Shown: piece after piece, positions 1 to 5,648 of the stretch
Layout: each line of letters begins with the position of its first letter
Numbering within the stretch: the stretch's first letter is position 1
Program-made: the position numbers and the translations under genes
Source: Candidatus Rokuibacteriota bacterium
GTDB taxonomy: Bacteria > Methylomirabilota > Methylomirabilia > Rokubacteriales > CSP1-6
Direction of reading: 5' to 3'
Length of the DNA stretch: 8,878 nt
NCBI GenBank assembly: GCA_003220195.1
Contig: QHRT01000030.1
Location: 1-8,878, forward strand
Notes under the pieces: generated by a model
What the model saw: the letters and a program-made list of their open reading frames with translations, nothing else
Database searches by the model: none
Told to the model about the DNA's origin: nothing

Positions 1-821
1 TTCCGGTGATCGTCGCCGCCGTCGACGCGATGCTCGATCCGTCGTTCAACCTGTACGGCGTGCAGGCAACGACGCATCCGGTGGCGCCGCTCGTGATCGT
101 GAGCGGCGCCTACGCGGAACGGGTCGGGATGAATTCCGGATCTGGAGCGTTCGGACCGGGCAATCGCGCGAACGCGACGATCGGGCGCGCGATCCGGTTG
201 ATCCTCCTCAACATCGGCGGGGCGTGGCCGGGCCGCGGCGACATGGCGACGCAGGGACAGCCGTCGAAGTACAGCTATGCGATCGCGGAGAACGAGTCGC
301 TGACGCCATGGGAGCCGCTGCGCGTCTCGCTCGGCTTCCGGGCGGAGCAGAGCACGGTCACCATCTTCGGCGGCGAGGGCCCGCACAACGTGAACGACCA
401 CGTCTCCACGACCGCGGCCGGCATTCTCGTCAACTGCGCGGACACGATGGTCACGCTCGGCTCGAACGTCGGCGCGTACTTTTCGCAGAGCCAGCTCTTG
501 CTGGTCCTGGGGCCGGAGCACGCCGCCACGGTCGCGAAGGACGGGCTCACGCGCGCCGACGTCCAGCGTTTCTGCTACGAGACGGCCCGCATGCCTCTTC
601 GCGAATGGAAGCTCCGCGGCATGTACGGCATCCACGACTGGCCGCGCTGGATGCGGACGATCACCGACGACGACGCGACCTTGCCGATGGTCCCGTCGCC
701 GGACGACATCTTCGTGATGGTGGTCGGTGGCCCCGGCAAGCACTCGTCGGTCGTTCCGAACTGCACCTTCAGTCGCGCGGTCACGCGCCCGATCGATTGT
801 CCTCCAATCGCCACGGTATGA
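1..821 (+). CDS. C-terminal part of a conserved protein of unknown function (UGSC-neighbour type), 5' truncated
   Basis: The reading frame is already open at base 3 (Pro, then Val at base 6), so the GTG at 6 is probably an internal Val codon and the true N-terminus lies outside the window. About 272 residues are visible, ending at TGA 819-821. Recognisable stretches are FNLYGVQATTHPVAPLVIV near the left edge, GPGNRANATIGRAIRLIL about 50 residues in, then GQPSKYSYAIAENE and SPWEP-like TPWEPL. I recall this pattern from proteins of unknown function often encoded beside UGSC (seleno)protein genes in soil bacteria; that link is from memory and uncertain. No membrane segment, signal peptide or known catalytic motif is visible in this part. 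The stop overlaps the start of the RidA-family gene (ATGA), so the two are probably translationally coupled and act in one pathway. The reaction is unknown. The coding call is strong; the family call is moderate. Confidence 0.8.
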   Translation, partial: PVIVAAVDAMLDPSFNLYGVQATTHPVAPLVIVSGAYAERVGMNSGSGAFGPGNRANATIGRAIRLILLNIGGAWPGRGDMATQGQPSKYSYAIAENESLTPWEPLRVSLGFRAEQSTVTIFGGEGPHNVNDHVSTTAAGILVNCADTMVTLGSNVGAYFSQSQLLLVLGPEHAATVAKDGLTRADVQRFCYETARMPLREWKLRGMYGIHDWPRWMRTITDDDATLPMVPSPDDIFVMVVGGPGKHSSVVPNCTFSRAVTRPIDCPPIATV

Positions 822-1216
822 GCGAGCCCCCGGAGTTCCTGATGGTGCCCGGTGCGCCGGCACCGCCGCCGACCGCGCCGTACAGCCATGCGGTCCGCGC
901 CGGCGACTACCTCTTCGTGACGGGCCAGATCCCGAGCGACCCGCGCGATGGGAGCCGGCTCGTCGGGGCGGGGATCGAGGAGCAGACGCACCAGGTCATG
1001 CGGAATCTGACGACGGTGCTGCGCGGCTGCGGGACGTCGCTCGACCGCGCGGTGTTTGCGCGCGTCTATCTCGTGAACTTCGCCGACTACGCTGACATGA
1101 ACCGCGTCTACGCGAGCTACTTCGCGGAGGGCAAGCTGCCGGGGCGGACGTGCGTCGGTGTCACCGGTCTCGCGCTGGGCGCGCTCGTCGAGATCGACCT
1201 CATCGTGCGGCCCTGA
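818..1216 (+). CDS. RidA/YjgF/UK114 family protein (enamine/imine deaminase-like)
   Basis: A complete 132-residue protein, the usual length for this trimeric cytosolic family. It starts at ATG 818, which overlaps the stop of the preceding gene by 4 bp. Family members hydrolyse reactive enamine/imine intermediates to ketoacids and ammonia, and some paralogues work in specific amine or aromatic degradation routes. Visible hallmarks are PYSHAVRAGDYLFVTGQIP (Tyr22, Gly36), and the C-terminal PGRTCVGV with Arg110 at the place of the E. coli catalytic Arg105. Cys112 and Glu125 (VEIDLI) match E. coli Cys107 and Glu120. All key deaminase residues are therefore present, and activity is likely. The Pro/Ala-rich N-terminal extension (residues 4-20) is longer than in the archetype. 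The physical link to the unknown upstream gene suggests a dedicated role there rather than general housekeeping, but that is inference. I leave the symbol blank because the subfamily cannot be decided from the sequence alone. Confidence 0.93.
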   Translation: MSEPPEFLMVPGAPAPPPTAPYSHAVRAGDYLFVTGQIPSDPRDGSRLVGAGIEEQTHQVMRNLTTVLRGCGTSLDRAVFARVYLVNFADYADMNRVYASYFAEGKLPGRTCVGVTGLALGALVEIDLIVRP

Positions 1217-1247
1217 CCGGTCGAGTTCGTGCACCCGGTCGAGCGCG

Positions 1248-1269
1248 GAGCGGCCGCTCGTCGACGAGC
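1248..1269. terminator. Overlapping palindromes between convergent genes, possible bidirectional terminator
   Basis: Two perfect palindromes overlap here: GAGCGGCCGCTC (1248-1259) and GCTCGTCGACGAGC (1256-1269). They lie between the end of the RidA-family gene (1216) and the end of the small - strand ORF (1272), where a shared terminator is expected. A 9-bp direct repeat, CCGGTCGAG, occurs just upstream at 1217-1225 and 1235-1243. There is no real U-tract on either side (only CCTTCA on the + strand), so this is at best a weak intrinsic terminator. In such GC-rich DNA short palindromes also arise by chance. Confidence 0.3.
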
Positions 1270-1271
1270 CT

Positions 1272-1508
1272 TCACGGCGCTTCGACGTTCTCTCGCGACG
1301 GCAGTGTAAACGTTTCTCCCGGATCCGGCGCGGTCGCCAGGCCGTCCGTGCCGAGGCGCTCGGGAACGGCGGCCGGCTTCACACTGGCCCGCCGGGCGAA
1401 GGCCTCGACCGACACGATGAGCGCGATGAGACAGAATGCGATGACAGCCACCACACCGACCGCGCGCAAGCGGCGGGGTGAAACGACGGGGTTCAACGAC
1501 AATCTCAT
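1272..1508 (-). CDS. Hypothetical small membrane protein (78 aa)
   Basis: An ATG-initiated 78-residue ORF with one convincing hydrophobic segment, about residues 16-38 (VGVVAVIAFCLIALIVSVEAF). The segment is flanked by Arg-rich stretches (SPRRLR before, RRASVK after) and followed by a Pro/Thr-rich hydrophilic tail. This fits a single-pass anchored protein or an uncleaved signal peptide with a short tail. Third-codon positions are G/C-rich like the neighbours. Against it, no Shine-Dalgarno sequence sits close to the ATG; the nearest GGAG is about 27 bases upstream, inside an inverted repeat. It is transcribed in the same direction as the KOW-like gene, 139 bp downstream of it, and ends next to the convergent palindromes. 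I do not recognise a family. It could be spurious, since the overlapping frames are also open in this GC-rich stretch, but the membrane segment favours a real gene. Confidence 0.45.
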   Translation of the reverse strand: MRLSLNPVVSPRRLRAVGVVAVIAFCLIALIVSVEAFARRASVKPAAVPERLGTDGLATAPDPGETFTLPSRENVEAP

Positions 1509-1525
1509 GTGACTTGTGACGCAAC

Positions 1526-1541
1526 ATCCGGCGCTCCGGAT
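1526..1541. promoter_or_regulatory. Inverted repeat upstream of the small membrane ORF
   Basis: ATCCGG (1526-1531) and CCGGAT (1536-1541) form a perfect 6-bp inverted repeat with a 4-base centre (CGCT), 18 bp upstream of the ATG at 1508 on the - strand. It could be a small operator or an mRNA hairpin. No promoter hexamers are convincing beside it. The rest of the 1509-1647 gap shows only the hairpin listed separately. Confidence 0.2.
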
Positions 1542-1603
1542 TCAGCGGCTCGGCGAAGGGGATTGAGCGGCGCGCGTGCTCGCTCTTCGGCGGTGCGTCG
1601 TCG

Positions 1604-1623
1604 CGGCCCGTGAACATGGGCCG
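1604..1623 (-). terminator. Hairpin downstream of the KOW-like gene
   Basis: CGGCCC (1604-1609) and GGGCCG (1618-1623) pair as a 6-bp GC stem around an 8-base loop, starting 25 bp past the TAG stop of the KOW-like gene on the - strand. It is well placed to end the RRM-S21-KOW transcript, but the following bases (CGACGACGCACC) contain no U-tract. It may be a weak terminator or a 3'-end stabilising hairpin. Confidence 0.3.
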
Positions 1624-1647
1624 TAGCTCGCGACGATTACGCTAGGG

Positions 1648-1875
1648 CTAGTCCGCCAGACCGCTCCCGTCGACCAGCTCGAGCTCGTCGACCCGCTCCA
1701 GGCTGGGGTTGGGTAGCGTCGTCGGGTGGCTCCACCTGACCCAGACGCGCGACGCGCGATTCGCGTCGACACCGTCGAATCGAAGGACCGTGCCCTGGGT
1801 CTTGAGGAGCCGATGACGACGGATCACCTGATCTCCGGGCTTGAGCCGGGGCAAGACGTCCGCGCGACGGAACAT
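1648..1875 (-). CDS. Small SH3/KOW-like protein of unknown function (75 aa)
   Basis: The ATG at 1875-1873 shares its first base with the TGA stop of the S21 gene (TGATG), so translation is probably coupled to S21. A GTG one codon earlier is an alternative start. The protein reads KPGDQV (residues 12-17), then QGTVLRFDG, then RVWVRWSHP, then SLERVDELELVD near the C-terminus. A Gly-Asp turn, a Gly-Thr-Val strand, a Val-x-Val-x-Trp strand and a closing Glu-Leu-x-Leu-Val strand is the layout of small SH3-like barrels such as KOW or hypervariable-pattern proteins that bind RNA or proteins. The fold assignment is inference from this pattern; I know no named family that matches. Its place after S21 and an RRM protein suggests a role in RNA or ribosome biology. 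It is soluble, with no signal or membrane segment. Confidence 0.7.
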   Translation of the reverse strand: MFRRADVLPRLKPGDQVIRRHRLLKTQGTVLRFDGVDANRASRVWVRWSHPTTLPNPSLERVDELELVDGSGLAD

Positions 1876-2081
1876 CACTCGATCTCCCGACTGCGGGCCC
1901 GGGCCATGGCGCGGCGGCGCTTCTTCCGCGCCGCCGCCGCCTTGCGCTTTCGTTTGACCGAGGGCTTCTCGTAGTGGGCGCGCCGCTTCATTTCCTGGAA
2001 GGCGCCGTCGCGCAGCATGAGCTTCTTCAGCTGCTTGAGCGCAGCCTCCACCTGGTTGTCGATGACGTCGACTCGCGCCAT
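1875..2081 (-). CDS. rpsU: 30S ribosomal protein S21 (bS21)
   Basis: A 68-residue basic protein with the S21 pattern: N-terminal VDVIDNQVEAALKQLKK, then DGAFQEMKRRAHYEKPS (residues 25-41), then a Lys/Arg-rich tail KRKRKAAAARKKRRR. bS21 joins the 30S subunit platform near the anti-Shine-Dalgarno end of 16S rRNA and helps initiation on natural mRNAs. Length and the F-x-E-x-K-R-R-x-x-Y-E-K-P core fit the family. The start is ATG 2081, because no other ATG, GTG or TTG in frame gives the expected N-terminus. A weak GAGG-type site lies about 10 bases upstream. The gene is 40 bp behind the RRM gene and overlaps the next gene by one base. S21 is often present in several copies per genome, and this one, away from the primase/sigma operon, may be a paralogue. 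The C-terminal tail RAMARARSREIE is longer than in E. coli S21. Confidence 0.9.
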   Translation of the reverse strand: MARVDVIDNQVEAALKQLKKLMLRDGAFQEMKRRAHYEKPSVKRKRKAAAARKKRRRAMARARSREIE

Positions 2082-2121
2082 CAGCGCGTCCGCCCTCGCG
2101 CCGTCGGTCGCATCCCTCGTT

Positions 2122-2427
2122 TTACCAGCGTCCGCGGCCGGCGCCGCCGCTCCGCGAGCGAAATCCGCCGTCACGCGGGGCGGACGGCGTGGAAACCTCG
2201 ACTCGCAGCGTTCGGCCGTCGAGCTGAACGCCGTTGAGCTTGGCGATGGCGTCGTTCGCGGCCTCGGTCGAGGCGACCTCGACGAACCCGAAGCCGCGCG
2301 ACTGGCCGGTATCGCGATCGGTGACGATGGTGACCGACTGGACGCCCTCGATCTGGCTGAAGAGCTCGCGCAGTCGCTCCGTGGGGGTGCTGAATGCGAG
2401 ACCACCGATGAACAGCTTCTGAGCCAT
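2122..2427 (-). CDS. Single-RRM RNA-binding protein
   Basis: A 101-residue protein made of one RNA recognition motif and a short Gly/Arg-rich tail. RNP2 is KLFIGGL (residues 4-10) and RNP1 is SRGFGFVEV (about residues 43-51). The aromatic residues expected to stack on RNA bases are present in both (Phe6, Phe46, Phe48). The end, GGFRSRSGGAGRGRW, is the RGG-like tail typical of bacterial RNA-binding proteins related to cyanobacterial Rbp proteins, which bind single-stranded RNA and are often cold- or stress-responsive. The start ATG 2427 has a GGAG site 9 bases upstream; longer in-frame extensions lack the family pattern. The gene is followed 40 bp later by S21, a pairing that fits a small translation or cold-adaptation unit. 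The targets cannot be told from the sequence. Confidence 0.92.
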   Translation of the reverse strand: MAQKLFIGGLAFSTPTERLRELFSQIEGVQSVTIVTDRDTGQSRGFGFVEVASTEAANDAIAKLNGVQLDGRTLRVEVSTPSAPRDGGFRSRSGGAGRGRW

Positions 2428-2581
2428 GACGTTGTGCTCCGAACTCCGCTTGGGAGACCACGCGCCCTGTCGCCGCGGAAATCTGCGCCTCGAGCGTGGC
2501 CTGATGGGGAAGGGGTCCACGACGGACCGGCGGCCCGAACCAGACCCTGGCAGGGTATCACATCCCTGGCGGTGACGGCCG
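2428..2581 (-). other. 154-bp leader upstream of the RRM gene with competing short hairpins
   Basis: No gene is visible between the SDR stop and the RRM start. On the + strand the segment 2544-2568 holds CCCTG, CAGGG, CCCTG in a row, so the middle CAGGG (2551-2555) can pair with either neighbour; the two hairpins exclude each other. A further 5-bp stem, GGTCC/GGACC, lies at 2514-2528. RRM-protein mRNAs often have long structured leaders, so this may regulate the RRM-S21 unit. I find no good -35/-10 pair. The stems are short and could be chance in GC-rich DNA. Confidence 0.25.
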
Positions 2582-3271
2582 TCAGATCGCGAGCAGCGTC
2601 CCCGTGATGTGGCCGGACTCCTGGCGCGCGAGCATCGCGATCGCGTCCGCGACCTCTTCCACGGGCACCCACGTCTTCGGATCGACGTCCGGCATGGCCG
2701 CGCGGTTGCCCGGGGTATCCATGGTGCTCGGCAGCACCGCGTTGACCGTGATGCCGTCTGGCTTCAGTTCGGCGGCGAGCGCCTGCGCCAGCGTGATGAC
2801 GCCGGCTTTGGAGACCGTGTAGGCGACGATTCCGGCGACCGGCGGCACGACCGCGCGCGAGGCCACCATCACGATGCGGCCGTAGCGCGCGGAACGCATG
2901 GCGGGCACCGCGGCGCGCGCGGCGACGAACGCGCTCGTCAGGTTCAGCGCGAGCATCCGGTTCCACGTATCGAGATCCGTTTCCATCAGCCCGCCGCCGG
3001 CGAATCCGCCGACAGCGGTGACCAGGACATTGAGCTCGCCGAAGCGTTTCGCGACCGTCCGGACGTGATCGGTCATGGCGGACGGCGCCGTGACATCGCA
3101 CTCGGCCACGAGCAGGCGGTCGCGGTCGGCCGCGCTCACGCGCGCCATGAGCCGGTCCCGTTCGTCGGGGACGACGTAGGGCACGGAGACCGACGCGCCA
3201 TCCGCGAGCAAACGGAGGGTGATGGCCTGTCCGAGCGCGCCCGAGCCTCCGGTCACGATCGCAACGGCCAC
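2582..3271 (-). CDS. SDR family NAD(P)-dependent oxidoreductase
   Basis: A 229-residue classical short-chain dehydrogenase/reductase. The Rossmann glycine motif TGGSGALG is at residues 7-14 and Asp59-Val60 contacts the adenine ring. Catalytic residues are Asn110 (LNLTSAF), Ser138 and Tyr151-x-x-x-Lys155 (YTVSK), with Ser exactly 13 residues before Tyr as expected. The usual NNAG motif is replaced by TAVGG (residues 85-89), seen in some divergent SDRs. The substrate cannot be deduced. The start is GTG 3271, only 4 bp after the stop of the ParB-like gene, with a weak GAG-type site; translation is likely coupled. The C-terminus stops at ITGTLLAI, about 4-8 residues short of the usual final strand and turn, a mild oddity that should not destroy the active site. 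It is probably a cytosolic enzyme of secondary or fatty-acid-type metabolism. Confidence 0.92.
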   Translation of the reverse strand: MAVAIVTGGSGALGQAITLRLLADGASVSVPYVVPDERDRLMARVSAADRDRLLVAECDVTAPSAMTDHVRTVAKRFGELNVLVTAVGGFAGGGLMETDLDTWNRMLALNLTSAFVAARAAVPAMRSARYGRIVMVASRAVVPPVAGIVAYTVSKAGVITLAQALAAELKPDGITVNAVLPSTMDTPGNRAAMPDVDPKTWVPVEEVADAIAMLARQESGHITGTLLAI

Positions 3272-3275
3272 GAGG

Positions 3276-4181
3276 TCACTCTGCCGCGGGCGCCGCCATG
3301 ATGGCGACGCGCTGGATGTCGTCGTAGCGGACCTTCGACACGTCGAACGCCTCGATGTTCTCCACGAGCTTCTTGAACGTCTGCTCGAACGAGGGAAGCG
3401 TCTTGCGCGCCCGCGTGAGCGGCGTGGTCCGCGCGAGCACGTAGTTCTTCACGTAGGGATGGTTGATCCCACGCTTCTTCAGCTTCGCGACCGCGCCGGC
3501 GAGCGCCGCGTCGCACGCGCGCACCATCTCCGCGCGCTCCTCCCGCTCCTCGAGGCTCTTCGGCAGCCGCGCTTTCGAGAACTTGTCGACCCGTCGCAGG
3601 ATCGGCGCGAACGCGCCCCCGGCGAACTTCTTGTTCTGCTCGTAGAGCAGCCCCAGCGTGATCAGGTGCGCGGACTCGAACTGGTGCGCCCAGTCCTCTT
3701 CGGTCGTCGACGGCTGCGTGTCCGCCAGCGCGCGATACATGCGGATGACTTCGAGCGATCGCTCTTTCAGGTTGTGCGCCTTCTCGGTGTTGAGCGCGAG
3801 GACGTCGTAGCTGATGTCGGGCTCGGTGACGACGATCGCCGGCACGTACGCGGCCTTGAGCCGGTCGAGGACCGCGCGGCGATGGTTGCCGTTCGGCGTC
3901 CAGTAGGCGCCGGCGCTCGGCGACACGACGACGATCGGATCGACGAAGCGATCGAGACGCTTGACGGCCTCGCTGAGCCGTTTGACGTGCGTCGGGGAGA
4001 GATCGCGCTGGTACGGGCTCGCTTCGACCTTGTCGCGCGGCAGGAGGGCGAAGAGGTGCCAGTGCTCGCCAACGGGATCCTGGTAGACCGCCAGCACGTG
4101 ACCCCCGTCCCGCTCCACCTGCGCGGCGAGCGCCTGCGCCTCGCGCGACGCCTCCGTTTCCGGATATGTGATCCAGGCCAT
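3276..4181 (-). CDS. ParB-like N-terminal (ParB/sulfiredoxin fold) domain protein
   Basis: A 301-residue protein. Residues about 47-135 match the ParB N-terminal fold: LPRDKVEASPYQRDLS (box I region), DPIVVV (81-86), and TPNGNHRRAVLDRLK with GNHRR at 98-102 in place of the ParB GEHRR box that binds CTP in true ParB. After it come NTEKAHNLKERS and a mostly helical, charged C-terminal half with no visible ParB helix-turn-helix. There is no ParA neighbour and no parS-like site nearby, so it is not a typical partition protein. Stand-alone members of this fold act as nucleases, CTP or ATP switches, or regulators; which applies here is unknown. The start is ATG 4181, 5 bp after the HAD stop, without a clear ribosome-binding site, so translational coupling is likely. 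The first 45 residues (from MAWITYPETEASREAQ) are an N-terminal addition to the domain. Confidence 0.85.
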   Translation of the reverse strand: MAWITYPETEASREAQALAAQVERDGGHVLAVYQDPVGEHWHLFALLPRDKVEASPYQRDLSPTHVKRLSEAVKRLDRFVDPIVVVSPSAGAYWTPNGNHRRAVLDRLKAAYVPAIVVTEPDISYDVLALNTEKAHNLKERSLEVIRMYRALADTQPSTTEEDWAHQFESAHLITLGLLYEQNKKFAGGAFAPILRRVDKFSKARLPKSLEEREERAEMVRACDAALAGAVAKLKKRGINHPYVKNYVLARTTPLTRARKTLPSFEQTFKKLVENIEAFDVSKVRYDDIQRVAIMAAPAAE

Positions 4182-4186
4182 ACGGG

Positions 4187-4942
4187 TCAGTCTAACCGCA
4201 CGGGCCACGACAGGCCCTCGAAGCTCTCGATGCTCCGGATGGCGCCGGCCTCGCGAAGCACGGCGTCGGTGTGCGCGGTCTCGACGCCGATCACGCGCAT
4301 CCCCGCGCCGCACGCGGCCTCTACGCCGGCGATCGAGTCCTCGAACGCGAGACATCGCGCGGCCGGGACGCCGAGAGCTTCCGCCGCGCGCTGATACACC
4401 TCGGGATTCGGCTTGCCGAACCGGATGTCGTCGGCGGTCACGACGGCGTCGAACTGGCCGGCCAGGTGCACCGCGCGCAGCAGCCGACTGACGTCGGTTC
4501 GCGTGGCGGAGGTGGCGACCGCGCACGGGAGCCCGGCACGCCGGACACTCGCGACGAACTCTCCGGCGCCGGCCACGGGCACGACGCCGCGGCGCGCGAG
4601 CCTGCCGTAGTGCTCGCGCTTGCGATTCGCGAGCTCGCGCGCTTGCGCGGGAGAGATGTCCTTGCCGAGCAGAAGCGCGACCGCTTCCTCGGCAGGACGC
4701 CCGATCGTCACGCGCCAGAAACCGGGCGGCGGCGTCACGCCGACGTCGCCCAGCAGCGCCAGCCACGCGGCGCGGTGATGGGCGCCGGAGTCGACGAGCA
4801 CGCCGTCCATGTCGAACACCACGCCGAGAACGGCCCCGGAGACAACCTCTCCGGGGGACGGGTCAGACGACGGCAACAAGACCTCGTGCGCCGATGCGGA
4901 GCAACGCCGCACCTCGTGCGCCGATGCGGAGCAGCGCCGCAC
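4187..4942 (-). CDS. HAD superfamily hydrolase (beta-phosphoglucomutase/phosphatase-like)
   Basis: A subclass IA HAD enzyme. Numbering from GTG 4942: motif I FDMDGVLVDS with Asp44/Asp46, motif II VATSA (Thr144/Ser145), motif III GKPNPEVY with Lys177, and motif IV FEDSIAGVEAA with Glu201/Asp202. The alpha-helical cap spans about residues 53-115. This set fits beta-phosphoglucomutase or sugar/glycolate-phosphate phosphatases; motif VLVDSGAHH leans to the former, but the substrate is unproven. The start is unclear. GTG 4942 and GTG 4912 both lie in a 30-bp tandem repeat that encodes RRCSASAHEV twice, while the enzyme itself begins near residue 38. TTG 4879 or 4876, just after the repeat and right behind a GAGG, would give a more normal N-terminus. 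The gene is in the same frame as DUF1054, separated only by TGA 4976-4978 and a short linker. It is followed after 5 bp by the ParB-like gene. Confidence 0.88.
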   Translation of the reverse strand: MRRCSASAHEVRRCSASAHEVLLPSSDPSPGEVVSGAVLGVVFDMDGVLVDSGAHHRAAWLALLGDVGVTPPPGFWRVTIGRPAEEAVALLLGKDISPAQARELANRKREHYGRLARRGVVPVAGAGEFVASVRRAGLPCAVATSATRTDVSRLLRAVHLAGQFDAVVTADDIRFGKPNPEVYQRAAEALGVPAARCLAFEDSIAGVEAACGAGMRVIGVETAHTDAVLREAGAIRSIESFEGLSWPVRLD

Positions 4943-4953
4943 CTCGTGCGCCG
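4881..4953. repeat. 30-bp tandem direct repeat, 2.4 copies
   Basis: Two full units (4881-4910 and 4911-4940), each starting ACCTCGTGCG, differ at a single base (A/G at unit position 24). A third partial unit of 13 bases follows (4941-4953). The unit length is a multiple of three. On the - strand it encodes RRCSASAHEV and supplies two GTG codons that serve as candidate starts for the HAD gene. It sits exactly between the DUF1054 stop and the HAD core. The near-identity suggests recent slippage or recombination expansion. Confidence 0.9.
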
Positions 4954-4975
4954 CCGTCGAGGCGGGCGTCGCGCC

Positions 4976-5605
4976 TCACCGGAGCCGGTAGAGCGGCGCG
5001 AGTGCGCGGAACGTCTCGAGCGCGGCGTTGCGATACTGCGCGTCGGTCCACGTGACCGCGTCCGACGCCGGCACGACACGGCCGACCACCAGTTGCCCGT
5101 CGCGCACGCGGACGAGCCCATCGCCCAGCGCGGCCAGCTGCTCGCCCGCGAGGTCGGAGAGCAGCGCCGCCGGCTTCTCGTCGTGCTCGTTCTTGAACCA
5201 CGCGAGGCCCTTGACCCGGCCCAGCACAGGCGAGAGCTTGGCGACATTCTTCGACCATGCGGCGGCCCATTTCTTCTTCTCGGCGTGCTCCGGGCCGATC
5301 TCGAAGAGAAAGCGGACGCAGTTGCGCGACACCGCCACCTTGAAGTGCGGGTGCTTCTTGTAGCCTCGCTGGTCGGGCCCGAACGCCACCCAGGTGTCCT
5401 CGGGAGGATTCACGGTGCGCCGGGCGTGTCTCGCGACGTGCGCGAACGCTTCGTCGCCGACCGTGCGGCCGATCGCCGGCGCGAGGCTCGTCCCGAACGC
5501 CTCGAGCTTCGGCCGGATCCGTGTCCGGATCTGGGTCATCCGGGGTTCGAACTCGTTCACGTCGAAGACCTTGAAGTCGGGGGCGCGGAACGCTGGAGAC
5601 GACAT
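4976..5605 (-). CDS. DUF1054 / UPF0637 (YktB-like) protein
   Basis: A 209-residue protein that matches the DUF1054 family known from Bacillus YktB, with the usual length of about 200-210 residues. The best landmarks are FKVFDVNEFEPRM near the N-terminus, HVARHARRTVNPPEDTW (residues 56-72) and GYKKHPHFKVAV (81-92). The His/Arg/Lys-rich centre could be a ligand or nucleic-acid surface, but the family function is unknown to me. No membrane segment or signal peptide is visible, so it is probably cytosolic. ATG 5605 has a strong AGGAG six bases upstream, so this start is firm. It follows the metallopeptidase gene by 70 bp, a gap that holds a stable GC hairpin. The family is best known from Firmicutes, so a member in this GC-rich, apparently Gram-negative setting is slightly unexpected, although codon use looks like that of the neighbours. 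The same frame continues past TGA 4976-4978 into the HAD gene. Confidence 0.88.
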   Translation of the reverse strand: MSSPAFRAPDFKVFDVNEFEPRMTQIRTRIRPKLEAFGTSLAPAIGRTVGDEAFAHVARHARRTVNPPEDTWVAFGPDQRGYKKHPHFKVAVSRNCVRFLFEIGPEHAEKKKWAAAWSKNVAKLSPVLGRVKGLAWFKNEHDEKPAALLSDLAGEQLAALGDGLVRVRDGQLVVGRVVPASDAVTWTDAQYRNAALETFRALAPLYRLR

Positions 5606-5627
5606 CGCGTGCTCCTCGTGCGTCGCG

Positions 5628-5648
5628 CGGGCCCCGCGGCGGGGCCCG
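5628..5648 (-). terminator. Strong GC hairpin between the M81 and DUF1054 genes
   Basis: CGGGCCCC (5628-5635) and GGGGCCCG (5641-5648) pair perfectly over 8 bp around a 5-base loop. The hairpin lies 27 bp after the M81 stop and about 11 bp before the AGGAG of DUF1054. No U-tract follows, so it is not a classical terminator. It could cause partial termination, mark an RNA processing point or protect the upstream 3' end, giving the metallopeptidase and the downstream genes different expression. Confidence 0.45.

Noticed and set aside
2560..2600. Possible 1-bp frameshift at the SDR C-terminus: removing the G of the stop would read Tyr-Gly-Arg, a common SDR ending
   Set aside because: The shifted frame then runs on without a nearby stop into the RRM gene, so the resemblance is probably chance. 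The catalytic core is complete either way.
1875..3101. 408-codon - strand frame that ends as S21
   Set aside because: Only the last 68 codons encode a real protein. The upstream part is an out-of-frame reading through the SDR and RRM genes.
4881..4953. Possible CRISPR array
   Set aside because: The copies are directly adjacent with no spacers, and there are only 2.4 of them; it is a tandem repeat.
4976..4978. TGA between DUF1054 and HAD as a selenocysteine codon
   Set aside because: DUF1054 ends at its usual length here, no SECIS-like stem is evident just downstream, and the following linker is repeat sequence. Plain readthrough or chance is more likely.
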